DNA from: Craterostigma plantagineum
Lineage: Eukaryota; Streptophyta; Magnoliopsida; Lamiales; Linderniaceae
DNA length: 64,000 bases
Assembly: GCA_027422505.1 (NCBI GenBank)
Contig: JAPQWV010000017.1
Span: 19,035,501 to 19,099,500, forward strand
Direction: 5' to 3'
The notes under the pieces were generated by a model. That model was given only the letters and a program-made list of their open reading frames with translations, searched no databases and was not told where the DNA came from. Below, one piece after another: positions 44,281 to 55,279 of the stretch. Within the stretch, counting starts at the first letter, position 1, and the number at the start of each line of letters is the position of its first letter. The translations under genes were made by a program, and so were the position numbers.

Positions 44281-44289
44281 TAAAAAAAA
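44281..44289. repeat. 9-bp target-site duplication of MULE, left
   Basis: TAAAAAAAA, repeated exactly at 49119-49127. Low complexity weakens it, but position and length fit. Confidence 0.7.
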
Positions 44290-44555
44290 GGGTTAATTTT
44301 TTTTGGTCCCGTAAATTTGGGGGTTAGCATTCTTAGGACATGTAACTTACGGGTTGGCAATTTATGCCCAATATCTTTCAAAATTTGGCAATTTATAGAC
44401 AATCCCGTCGGAACCCTAGTTTTTATATCACGTGACCCGCACGTGGGTCGATTTTAAATCGGATTCTGACGTGGCAACGGGATTGCTGACATCACGCGTG
44501 GGGTAATTTAACACGTCATTAAAAAATATACTCGTGGCGCCACGTTGGATAAATA
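44290..44555 (+). repeat. Left terminal inverted repeat of MULE
   Basis: Inverted match to 48838-49118; starts GGGTTAATTTTTTTTGG. Confidence 0.9.
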
Positions 44556-44788
44556 AAAAATAAAGAAAGAACAAAAAGAAAGAATTACGTGAGAAATCAT
44601 TTCTGTCACCACACTTCAAAGATCGAAACCCTCTCATTTTTCAATCCTGTTGGAGAAATATTCCCCCAAATCAACACACCCACAAAGTGTTGATTTGAAC
44701 TCGCCACGTTTTCTGCTGTGAATCTCGTTCGTCAGTCCCACGATTTTTTTTTCAATTGCGATTTAGGGCTTGCGAGGGGAGAGTTATA

Positions 44789-45217
44789 ATGTCCTCCATC
44801 CAAAGTAGTTTGTACTGCCACTGTAGCAGACCAGTGTGTTTGAGGACTTCATGGACTGAGAAAAACCCAGGTCGCCGATTCCATTCCTGTCGGGATTACA
44901 AGGTGACCTAGGACAAAAATTCGTTTTTTCTTTCAGGTCCTTTTTATTTTCTTGATGGTGATAGCAAGTTTGAATTTTAATTGTCTAAAAGTGTTTGTTT
45001 CAGAATAATGGGATTGTGTTTGTTGCTTTGTTTGCAGAATAATGGGTGTGGTTTTTTTGAATGGGAGGATCCTCCCCTATGTTCTCGATCGAAGAATATT
45101 GTAGTCGATTTGTTGGGAAAGATTTCATTGATTGAAAAGGAGAAGGAGAAGCTGCAGCAAGAGCTTCAAACATTGCAGAAAAAGATACTAAAGAAGTTAC
45201 ACGAAACCAACGGATGA
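44789..45217 (+). CDS. GRF-type zinc-finger protein carried by the MULE
   Basis: Two exons: 44789-44902 and 45038-45217, intron 44903-45037 with GT...TTTGCAG. The spliced product is 97 residues. Exon 1 gives YCHCSRPVCLRTSWTEKNPG and RRFHSCRDYK, exon 2 gives NNGCGFFEWEDPPLC. Together these make a complete GRF zinc finger (PF06839: CxC, GRxFxxC and CGFFxW), a nucleic-acid-binding motif known from topoisomerase III and APE2 type proteins. A Lys/Glu-rich coiled coil follows (about residues 65-92). The intron splits the finger exactly between its halves and joins them in phase, which supports the model. It lies between the left TIR and the 3' end of the transposase. Its role in the element is unknown; start and splicing are inferred. 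Confidence 0.75.
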
Positions 45218-45578
45218 CCACCATGTATCGCAACGTAGCACTTGCATGTGTTTGCTTTATTTTCGTGTATTGGGCGATTTCTCATGTTTTCACTACTAAG
45301 TATGTGATGTATCGTCAACTAGTGCATTAAGGTACAAGCTGTATCGACTAAATTGTTGTATTTGCTATTGATAAGTTCGGATTTTACATTAGTTTTATGT
45401 CCCGTAAAAGTGTGTTTTCGATTGTTACATGTCCCGTAATTAGACCATAACGGTAAAGTCAATAAGCATACGGTCTAAAGGACAAAAGCAACAAAACATT
45501 CCCAAAATAACAACAGAGCATAAACATCAAAATATTTCATAATATTCCACAAACATCAAAATAAACTAGACAGAGGTG
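45218..45578. other. Interval between the two convergent MULE genes
   Basis: No open frame of note. It should hold the 3' ends of both transcripts. Confidence 0.5.
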
Positions 45579-48470
45579 TTATGGGTTTTTCTTCTTGGAA
45601 GATTCTTCGTTGGCAGCCATCAAGCCTCTAATGTGTCGAATTAAGGATGATCTGGTGTGCACGGATGGAGCTTTAGTTTGTGAGGATTGAGTTGCAGGGT
45701 CAGCCCTTGAAGATGTACTCTTGGATTGCATCATTTGATGATGCATGTTAGGTGCCTTTTGTACTCTTTGAGATGCAGTGTAGGTCATTTGAGGTGATGG
45801 AACTTCTGAAACTGCTGAAACTTGAGCAGGTCTAGGTGGTATGAAAGCTTCCTTCCTTTTTCCTTTTCTCTTTTCCTACATCAACAATAATAGTAAGATA
45901 ATGCAATCCATAAGTTCATAAGTTATTAGACATAAAATAGACCCGTTGCGGATTGACACTATCATTGGAGACCACTGAGGCAGTCCCAATTGGATCTACT
46001 TCAGCTGTGTTAGATGGTGCAATGGTCGACTCCACATTATCTCTCAATTGATCGGACCCTTTACAAGTCCTTAAGTTATGGCCAGTTTGACCACAATTGC
46101 TGCATTTCACAGTCACTTGCCTTCTCTTGGATTTCAGCACTTGAACCACAGATTTTCCTTTCTTGCATTTCATCACAGCCTCATCACTTCCCCTTCTTCT
46201 AGCCTTGGCAGGTCTACCGGGCCTTCTTCCAAAGTTAGGCGGCAGCGGAGGTAGGAATGGTGTTTCCTCCCACAATAAACTGCCACTTATCCCCATAATT
46301 GCAGGTGCATAAGCCCTCTTGTAAGCTGCTACAGAATAGCACTCATCCACATAATGTTCAGCATCTTTGTGTTGATCATATATAGCACATAATGCATGGT
46401 TGCAGGGTATCCCGGTCAGATCCCACTTTCTACAAGTACATGTATGTCTTGATAGGTCCACCACATATTGACCACCATTAATCTCGCTGACTTGGTAGTG
46501 AAAATCATCTGATTTCAGTGGAATCAGATCAGGCAACTTGGCATCATGTTTTTTTAGAATCTTCTTTATCCTCGGGCATATCCCGTTGTCATCCCATTTT
46601 GTGTTGGCACGGTCCCGGTTTTCTTGCAACCGCTTCACAAGAAATTCTCTTATCCACTCCAACATTGTTAGGATCGGCATTTCTCTGGCCTCTAAGATCA
46701 CGCTGTTGAATGTCTCGCAGCCGTTATTCAAGAGCATGTCACATTTTGTTTCTGATTTGAAGTGGCTCCGGCACCGTTGCTCGGGTGCTTGTCACTAAAC
46801 CAATCCGCAGCTTCTTGTTGTAAACATGCCAGCTCTTTCATTGCCACTTTCCAACCACCAACTGTAGAAGCTTTAGCAACATTCCACATCTTCACTTTGT
46901 ATTATAATCCCCGAAAGCCTGCATTCTTGAAATTATTGTACAGGTGCCGAACACAGAATCTGTGTTCTGAAAGTGGTAAGACATTTTGCACAGCCTGTAT
47001 AAGCCCCTTCTGTTTGTCACTAATCAAGGTATACTTGATTTGATTCTCAATTCCCAAATCATTCTTAAGAATCAGTAGAAACCATTGCCAAGTTTCAAAA
47101 CTCTCATTCTTCACCACTGAGTAGCAAATAGGGTATAAGTTGTTGTTAGGATCTACTCCGACAGCAACAAGCAATATACCACTATTCGGTCCCATCAAAT
47201 GACAGCCATCCAACCCAATAAACTTCCTACAGCCAGATAGAAATCCATCTTTTAGTGCTTTAAAACACACATAAAATCTGTCAAACCTGCTTTCTCCTGC
47301 CACGTCTTCAGTTCCTAACACCACTGTAGATCCAACATTAGTTCTTCTTAATTCCTCTGCATAATCCCATAACTTGGCATATTGATCCACGGGGTCTCCT
47401 TCAATGATTTTCAAAGCCCGTCTCTTAGCTCTTGCAGCCTGGTCAGACGAGATCTTGACCCTCAGATCAGCACTAGCATCTGTTCTAAAGCCTTTCGCAC
47501 TCCTTTTAGGATTAGATTTGAAGGCAGCCAAATATTTTTCAGCAAGCCATGGAGATTTCAGGTTCTTCACTTCATAAGAGGCTGGACAATCATGGACAGG
47601 ATTGTAATTCACAATCTGCCATGTGCGTTCTTCACCCTTCTTATGTGCATGAACTCTCCACTTGCATCCCTTTTTCTTGCATTTGCCATACATTCTCCTA
47701 GTATCATTCTTTGGGATCCAAATATTCCTCTTATGTTTAATTGCATGCGAGTGTAGGGACTTTCTGAACTCAACCTTGTTGCTGAAAATCATCCCCAACT
47801 CGAATTGTGGATCATAGACCGTACAAGGATTGAACACCGGGACATTAGACTCATCCTCATCATCAGCAGACAACTTGTGATCATGCAATTCACAATCACT
47901 TGCCATCAGATCATCCTCCGTTTCACTCCAACCGACATCATCCTCCGCAACATCTTCATTTGATTCACTTCCCGTTTCATCATCCTCTGTTTTATCATAA
48001 TTTTCCTCCAAAAATGTCTCATCCTCTTCCTCATCATCACTAACCAAATCATCAGCAGGCAGCTCTTTTCCAACTAAATTATCAACATGCAGCTCCACCC
48101 CAATCCTCTCTGCTTGTTCTTCACTGAGGTTATCCACTTCATCTCCAAGCCCACCACTAAGCCCATCCCCCAACACCTCAACATACAAATGAACCTCTCT
48201 TGACGCGTATGACTTTTCAATCAGTTCTTTCATCTGACTATTCTCAACAATCAACTGAAATCCCATCTCTATATTATAGTACCTTTTCAACCCCAATATT
48301 CCCGACTCATCGGCCAATTTACCCACATTGTTTAAGGTTAACAACTGACCGTTAACGTAATCCCATATGCTAACAGTTCCACCCAAGTAACGTATCTCAG
48401 GTACGTGCTGAAATTTCCCACCCGAATGAAATGTCACTGTGATACTATGTGTCTCAGGATGTGCAAACAA
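45579..48470 (-). pseudogene. MURA-type transposase of the MULE
   Basis: Read on the minus strand from ATG 48470. An N-terminal domain (HPETHSITVTFHSGGKF…) and a long acidic stretch come first. A MuDR DNA-binding region follows (FELGMIFSNKVEFRKSLHSH, CKKKGCKWRVHAH). The DDE catalytic domain has GLDGCHLMGPNSGILLVAVG, YTLISDKQKGLIQAV and HRFCVRHLYNNFK. A SWIM zinc finger (CTCRKWDLTGIPCNHALCAI) and a CCHC knuckle (CSNCGQTGHNLRTC) come after it. A 67-bp intron (45876-45942) leads to a short last exon ending at 45579. Two lesions break it: a TAA at 46902-46904 just after the catalytic domain and a frameshift near 46785. An upstream open stretch (about 48545-48620) may be a first exon. Most catalytic residues remain. 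Confidence 0.92.
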
Positions 48471-48837
48471 ACCAACGAAAAATTAGAGGTCTAAACACAA
48501 ATTTTTGCTGACAGAAGCTTCAAAATATGCAAATGATAAACTTCAAACTTACGATATAATGGCGGAGGCATGTTGAGGTGTCGCTCAGTTCGCCTTTTAC
48601 AAGTCGCCCATGGAATCGCCATCTCATCAGCTGCAGACTCCACAAGAAATGGGCTCAAATCTCTTTTACTAGGGAAGAGTGATTTTCGATGGATTGTCAA
48701 TTGAAGGAGGGGGACCGATTTAGGTCTTCTGCAAAGTGAAAAGGGAGTTAATCGATTTTTCTGAGCTCACATAATTCTTTTTCTTTTTGTTTGTTTCTTT
48801 ATTTTTTTCATTTTTTATTTATCCAACATGGCATCGC

Positions 48838-49118
48838 TTATTTATCCAACGTGGCGCCACACGTATATTTTTTAATGACGTGTTAAATTACTCCACGCGT
48901 GATGTCTGCAATCCCGTTGCCACGTCAGAATTTCGATTTAAAATCGACGCACGTGCGGGTCACGTGATATAAAAACTAGGGTTCAGACGGGATTGTCTAT
49001 AAACTGCCAAATTTTGAAAGATATTGGGCATAAATTGCCAACCCGTAAGTTACATGTCCTAAGAATGCTAACCCCCCCCCCCCCCCCCAAATTTACGGGA
49101 CCAAAAAAAAAATAACCG
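48838..49118 (-). repeat. Right terminal inverted repeat of MULE
   Basis: Inverted match to 44290-44555. It has a run of about 17 C (49072-49088) where the left repeat has five G, a homopolymer that could be real or an assembly artefact. Confidence 0.9.
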
Positions 49119-49176
49119 TAAAAAAAATATATCACTCCCAAAATATAGAGAATTAAAAATAATACTAGATGACGAG

Positions 49177-49193
49177 GCCGCACGTTGTGCGGC
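49177..49193 (-). terminator. Helitron 3' hairpin
   Basis: 7-bp stem (GCCGCAC/GTGCGGC) with a three-base loop, eight bases before the CTAG end. It marks the termination point of rolling-circle transposition; it is not a transcription terminator call. Confidence 0.85.
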
Positions 49194-49739
49194 TTTCACG
49201 TAACCGCACCCCGGAACCGAATGTGGGACGATGTTATGTTATATATACATGAATGTGATAAAATAACGGAACATAGGTTTCACGACATTTATATCATGAG
49301 GATACACACCTAACATTCATTAGTGACACGAATTTCGAACTGGAGCCAATAATTTCGATACCATAAGCGTAAAGTATATTAAAGTGTATCCATACAATTT
49401 GGATGTACCTACAAAGGCTGGCATATGAAACATGCAACTACAGATCCAAAGGCAGCCATAAGTATATCGACTGGGAATCGTAGCTGCTCGCACGTGACTA
49501 ATTTCTTTAGAAATGGGCTGTTGTTTGGCACGAGACAAGTAGTCCACGACATTGCAACAAGGAACTCGAACTCTTCTCTTTGTTGATCTGACTCGCAGAA
49601 TTCTTCTCTTGTGGAGACAGGGTACGAATCGGAAAAGAAATCTTGTTTCGTTAGACCCTCTTTTTCGTGAAGAAAATGACCCCTTTTATTGTCCGCGTTA
49701 CGAAGACTGATATTCAATTTCTGCCGATGTGAGGACTTC

Positions 49740-51235
49740 CTTGTAGACATTATTTTTGGTACGATCGTTTGTTAGTGTTTGTGGTGATGTTGGTCTTATG
49801 AAGACCTTTAATTGTTGAATGGCTTTAGCTTTAGATAAGGCCACGTAAAGTTGCCCATGTGAGAAAACAGGTTCCTTAAGATAGATTCCAACAAAATCGA
49901 GCGTCTGCCCTTGGGCTTTATAAATCGTCATCGCGAAACACAAACGGAATGAAAATTGTTTTCTCCTAAAGTGTATGAAATTAAAATCGTTTTTGGGTGA
50001 TTTTAAGTTTATGCATGGGATAAACACAGGTTTTCCAGTATGTGTGCCGACTGAAATTTCCGCGTAAATGACATTACTATTAAAGTCTTTGCAGATGAGG
50101 CGTGTCCCGTTACAAAGACTTCTGTCGAATTAAGATTTCGAAGTAAAATAATCGGTGCATTTTTTTCAATGTTAGCTTATGCGGGGGGAGCCCATTCGGA
50201 GTAAGAGAGTGGAACAATTCTTCTTGGTCTGGTATAGAGCAAGCACCAACGTTCTCATCGATACTTAAGTACAATACTTCTTCACCAGGAAATTTAGCAA
50301 ACAAGACGTCGTTTATCTCATGGACAAAATCATTCCTTGTAGTTCATATAGCTCTTTTAACGAATGACTGAGGTTGGAAGTTGAGTTTGATAGATGGGAA
50401 TACTGCAGTTATTAGATTATTCAGCGAGTTCTCGTCATCCTCAAAGTTGATGTTCGATTCTAGGGAAATCTGAATTTGACAGTAATCGTCGTCATATTCT
50501 TCACCATTGCCAACTTTCAGCAAGTATAAAGAAAATTGAGGATCAAGTAATGCTCGCATATTTTGGTGCCACTTTATTTTCTCAAATTCAGGCCATAAAG
50601 GCGACATCAAAATTAAAGCGTCTATTATATCTTCTTTGCTACCTCTTGCCACAACTGGTAGCGTATGACGAAAATCGCCCCCAAATACAATAATTTACCC
50701 CAAAATGTATTATTTGAATCCATAATGTCTCTCAACATTTCGCAAACTTCTCGATCACACTAAGTTTTGTCATTGTTGCTTCGTCCCATATAATCAGTTC
50801 GCTGTTCGTAGCAAATAAGCCAGCGTGCTTTGTTTGCTGATATTACACGAGTTCGAACTATTTTCATCCAACGGGTCTTTAAATCGCGAATGGGAAGTGC
50901 ATCCCCCATGAAAGATGCTGCAACTCCTGAAGTGCCGTAGCGAGAGCTATTTGTTTCGAAGACCTTGTCGTACCAAGCAATGCTTTATAAAGAAATGTTT
51001 TCCCGGTGCCTCCAGGAACATCAATAAAAAATACTCTTGGTAAATTATTATTGACGTGATGTAGTATCTTATCGTAAGCAATGTGTTGTTCTTTATTTAG
51101 CCTTGTAAATGCTAAAATATCTTCCTCAGTAACAACAATGTTTTGTTCAGTTTGTATTTTCTTTGTCAAATTCGTACTGGAATTTACCTCTATGTGGTCG
51201 TTTAGAAAGGGAAAATCTTCTATTCTTTTGCCCAT
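49740..51235 (-). pseudogene. Helitron PIF1-type helicase, broken
   Basis: Helicase pieces appear in order along the minus strand: Walker A in VPGGTGKTFLYKALLG (about 51010), a middle segment FEKIKWHQNMRALLDPQFS (50344-50652), SLTPNGLPPHKLTLKK (about 50190), and the C-terminal AMTIYKAQGQTLDFVGIYL and VFSHGQLYVALSKAKA (49698-50027). These are the PIF1-like helicase motifs of plant Helitrons. They lie in at least four frames with stops and short gaps. The Rep domain that should precede Walker A is absent. Confidence 0.9.
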
Positions 51236-51493
51236 CGTGTCACAATCGTGTCAAATATTTCTTTTCATATTATTAATGTTTAAGTTAAATATTAAATATA
51301 TTTGCATATGTTAACAAAATGTAAAAGGGCAAACAAAACTTGTTCTATCATGATCTATATTATATACACATATATGTATGCATTAATTATATATAAAAAA
51401 ATTGGCAACCTGGAAATGCAGGTACTGTAACTATTAACCTGCAACCCACAATAGAAACTGGCCAAATTCTCCCTTTTTATAGTAGTATATAGA

Positions 51494-51795
51494 ATTAAGC
51501 ACATAGTTATATAATTCAACAAGCAATATCATCGATTCTTAAACAAATAATACATTTATATTCCTGATTGCCACGACACTCAAACTAGTATATTTAGCAT
51601 AAATAAATATTTCATATTAATTTTCACTAAAAATAGAGGGGTAAAATAGTAATTAACTAAAGGTAGTGGGTGATTTATTTTATTTTTTTATTTTTTAATA
51701 AAGCTTAATTTACATATCACTTCACCGTTTACAATATATTTATCATTTTAAATTTATTTTAATCTTAAAATATTTAATAGAAATTAAATATTAAA
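51494..51795. other. Short spacer between Helitron and next MULE
   Basis: AT-rich, no gene or repeat recognised. Confidence 0.4.
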
Positions 51796-53644
51796 GGGTA
51801 AATAGCATATAACCCCCCTGTGGTTTCAAAACTTTTCACATAATCCCCCTATGCTATATAAATAGCATGTAAATGCCATATAGTTTACTTTTATTTGCAC
51901 ACTCTCCCCTTCCGGTCAGATTAGGTCTAACTGGCCGATAAAAATTAAAATTCCAATTATACCCTTGAACACTTAACACCAGAGGATTGATTTCACTTTA
52001 AGCGACAATTCCCGCTCAATCAAACACAGTTCCCTCATAGCAAACTCAAACCCTAAATTTCATCTCAATTCAACTCGAATCCGCTCAACCCAGCTCAAAC
52101 CCTAAAGTTTCAGACACAATCTCCACCATTCCTGCAATTCCTCAAACCCTAAATGGATCATTTGTATTGCAACTTATATCTTTGGGTCGATGGTAGGTTT
52201 GAATGGCTTCCACACGTCAGATACTTTGGGGGAATGAAGGTACTATTTAAGTGTGTTGATAAGGATACGCTTTTCCTGGGTAGGTTGAAAGAATTTTACA
52301 GGCGCGCGGGTGGTAAATCACCTTGTGTCCAATTCTATTATTGTTTGCCTGGTGCTGAATTGGATACAGGTCTGAGAGTGATAAAAAAATGATCAAGATA
52401 TATGGGATTTGCTCAACGAACATAGGAATCAGACAGTTGTTCACTTTTTTGTAGAAGATTTGGGTACTTTTTGGATGCAAGAGACAGCGAAGGTAGATTA
52501 ATTTCTGACCCGAGCCAAGAAGTGCCCCTCCTTACTTATCCCATACCCAATGGTCTTTCTGAGTTTCCTTCTGTAGACCAGAATGCTTGCTCTGAAGAGG
52601 ATGGGGGAAATGCAGGGTCTGACCGAGATGAATATGAACAAGATGGGACAGATGCAGAGTCCGAGCAGAATGAAAATGAGGATGGGTTACGCGCAGGTTC
52701 TGAGCAGAATGAAGGGTCTGAGCAGAATGAAGATGAAGATGGGTTACACGCAGGTTCTGAGCAGAATGAAGGGTCTGAGCAGAATGAAGATGAGCATGAT
52801 GGTGCTAATGCAGGGTCTGAGTATAATGTAGAGGGTGTAAACTTTAATTTTTGGGATTCTGCGGATGTTGATGAGGAGGCAGAAGGTGAGTCTGATGCAG
52901 AGGCTTCTGGTTCAGATGATGAAGACTATGTACCAGATGACTGCTTAGAGAAAGATTTGTGTGATGATGATTATGACAATTTGGAGAAAGAAATGGTAGA
53001 ATCAGATGAGGAAAGGGCAGCAGAAGCTCCTGCTCATCCAGAGTGGGATGAGTCAACTGACATGGCTGAGAGTGAGTTACCTGTGGGGCTTCGATTTCCA
53101 AACAGAGCAACCTTCAAGTCAGCCTTAAAGGATTGGGCAGTTAGAAAGGGGTTGGATTTGAAATTTGTGAAGAATGAGAAGATGAAGGTCACAGTTTTTT
53201 GCAAACATGGTTGTTCTTGGAGGTTGCATGCTTCCCCAGTTATGAGAGGCATTGAATGGCAGATCAAATCTCACTCTGGAACTCACAACTGCTCTCATCA
53301 GACCAACAATTCTCAGGCAGATTACAAGTATCTTGGAAAGAGGATTATGAATTATGTGAAGGACAACCCAACTGAAGATCTATTGTCACTTCAGAGGAAA
53401 ATCAGGAGGGATGTAAAGGTGGATGTTAGTACATTCAAGGTTTATAGAGCTAAAAGGTATGCTATGGAGTTGCTTAAAGGAGGGTCAAATAGCAGTATAC
53501 CAGACTCTATGAGTATTGTGCCACGGTTGTCAAGTATAATCCTCTCAGTTCTTGCATTTTGCATGTGAACCGGGAAGAAAATCCACCTGTCCTGAAGAGA
53601 TTTTACTACTGTTTGAGGCCAGTGATTAATGGCTTCAAAGCTGG
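51796..53644 (+). mobile_element. Left part of a second Mutator-like element
   Basis: A TIR-like start GGGTAAATAGCATATAACCC (51796) with CCCCCTATGCTATATAAATAGC close by is followed by a plus-strand MURA-type gene. At 53645 it is cut by Athila-like element 2, so the rest of the MULE should lie beyond the window. A target duplication cannot be checked. Confidence 0.75.
52153..53644 (+). pseudogene. MURA-type transposase, N-terminal part, broken
   Basis: The start (52153) encodes LYLWVDGRFEWLPHVRYFGG, a domain also found at the N-terminus of the other MULE transposase. A slip in a run of seven A (52383-52391) and another shift near 52470 break the frame. Then follow a very acidic, repeated segment (two 57-bp units at about 52680-52793 encoding GLxAGSEQNEGSEQNEDE) and the MuDR domain (LPVGLRFPNRATFKSALKDW, CKHGCSWRLHASPVM). 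A frameshift near 53500 precedes the last readable part (NPPVLKRFYYCLRPVINGFK), which is the start of the catalytic domain, before the Gypsy insertion at 53645. Confidence 0.88.
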
Positions 53645-55050
53645 TGATAAACGCATTTCAATGCGTTTATCGTAGTATTTATTCGGGGTATAATAGAGCT
53701 TTAGCAATCAATTTATGCATTTATTCGATATATTTACACTTGTTTTGTTGTTGAAGGAGCTTAGGACGAGTTTAAGGCGAAAATGAGAGAACACAAGGCA
53801 AAACGGCGCGAAAAGGGGTAACACTGCCCTCGGTCACGGCCGTGACTCATAATGTGTCTGGCCGTGACGAGGGACAGAGAGCGGAGGCAATGTCGCTGAT
53901 GATGGTCACGGCCGTGACTGGTGATGCTCCAAGCCGTGACGCGAGGCAGAGACTAGCGCTGATGATGGTCACGGCCGTGACGTGCAATGCACTTGGCCGT
54001 GACCTGTGACAGAGACTTAGACGCGTCGGCTCGATGGTGGTCACGGCCGTGACGACCCATGCCCAGGCCGTGACCTATACGAAAATTCCTATAAAAATCC
54101 CAAATTCGATCCAGAAACGACACAACTTACCAGAGATTAACCCTAATCACTCTAGAGACGAAAATTAGCACAAAAGAACGCAGAATCGCATCTCGGAGCG
54201 CGGAGACGGATCATCGACGAGATCACGCCCAATTTGACGAAGAACGAAGAATCTTCAACGCTCCCATCGCAGATCATCCGTATATCAAGAACATGAATTC
54301 TTCGCCTTTATCCTTTATTTCTTTCGTTTTTTCTCGTCTATCATGCGTAGCTAAATCCCTTTTGTGTTTGGGATTAGATGAACGCTAGGATTAGTCGTAC
54401 TTAAGACATGTTTATCGTGATTTGCGTATTCTGACTATTTATTGTTCTATGAAATTGCTTCTTCGCTTTAATATGTCTATGTGTTAAAGTGAATGTATGG
54501 AAAACCGTTTAGGGCGACAGCTAAACAACGATTAGGCCGTTCGTAGAAGATAGGATTCGAGTATAGGGCGAAAGCAAATACTCGATCCTTGCTATTAGTA
54601 ATTACTGAATTTTAGATCCCCACGAGCGTTTAAGGCGACAGCAAATTCGCGAGTGGGTAGAAAAATTACTGCGATTTAGTCAAGAATCACGTAGGCACGA
54701 TATTTCATTGTCTTATGTGATCACACCTAGCGGGATTCGAACCCCGAGCACATCTTTATCATCTGAAACTTCATATCAGTTCTAAGCGTGTTCTTTGAAT
54801 TTCTAGTTGATTTAGGAGCGATCTGTTAGGTTAAGTCGTCAAACAATTTGCGTATTTTATTTAGGTTAAATATCGAGTCGATAGGTCATTACTAGTACTT
54901 GATTTATTCCTTGTGTTCGATACTCGTTTACTCACTTTACTACACTACAAACGATAGGTTCACTGCCTATCGCACGTCGGTGACAGTAATTTAGTATTCG
55001 TTTTAATTATTACTTGTCGCACTTTTCATTCACACACCACGTGTCGATCA
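53645..55050 (+). repeat. 5' LTR of Athila-like element 2
   Basis: Begins TGATAAACGCATTTCAATGC and ends GTGTCGATCA directly before the leader and primer site. The start has its own inverted repeat (AAACGCATTT / AATGCGTTTA). It contains four palindrome units (53833-54053). Confidence 0.88.
53833..54075 (+). repeat. GTCACGGCCGTGAC palindrome array in the LTR
   Basis: The 14-bp perfect palindrome GTCACGGCCGTGAC occurs exactly at 53833, 53905, 53968 and 54040 (spacing 72, 63, 72). Each is followed 13-14 bp later by a half site GGCCGTGAC or AGCCGTGAC. Confidence 0.9.
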
Positions 55051-55056
55051 AGTTTT

Positions 55057-55073
55057 TGGCGCCGTTGCCGGGG
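55057..55073 (+). promoter_or_regulatory. Primer-binding site for tRNA-Asp, element 2
   Basis: TGGCGCCGTTGCCGGGG, six bases inside the LTR, identical to the site of element 1. Confidence 0.92.
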
Positions 55074-55279
55074 AGTAAATTGATATTAGGAACACCGTAA
55101 TTCGGTACTTTAGCCATTGTGATTTTGACATTTTCTTTGCTTTTACTGTTTACGTTATTTGTGCTATTTGCATTAGTCGTTTTCCTTCGTCGTTATTGAT
55201 TTCGTATTCTTATTCGGCGTATTTGTTTAATTTTTCGCTAATTTTTATTTCTCACTCATTGAAGGTACGATTCAGCGGT

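Larger units (their letters stand above)
44290..49118. mobile_element. Mutator-like element (TIR-MULE) with transposase and GRF-finger genes
   Basis: Inverted repeats of about 270-280 bp (44290-44555 and 48838-49118) share long blocks such as GGTCCCGTAAATTTG, TTACGGGTTGGCAA and GTGGCGCCACGT in opposite orientation. Between them a minus-strand MURA-type transposase (45579-48470) and a plus-strand two-exon gene for a GRF zinc finger (44789-45217) point toward each other. With TIRs, 9-bp duplication and both genes it is structurally almost complete, but the transposase carries a stop and a frameshift. It is inserted in the 5' flank of the plastid protein gene. Confidence 0.92.
49165..51493 (-). 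mobile_element. Helitron remnant
   Basis: On the minus strand the 3' end has a perfect hairpin GCCGCAC-AAC-GTGCGGC (49177-49193), then eight bases and CTAG (49165-49168) followed by T, the classical Helitron terminus. The 5' end is probably TCTATATACTACTATAAAAA at 51493-51474, similar to known Helitron starts, but the base before it is T, not the expected A. In between is a decayed Helitron helicase and no replication-initiator domain, so about 2.3 kb remains of an originally much longer element. Confidence 0.82.

Noticed and set aside
52844..53110. 88-codon His/Pro-rich minus-strand gene
   Set aside because: It is the antisense shadow of the acidic repeat region of the MULE transposase.
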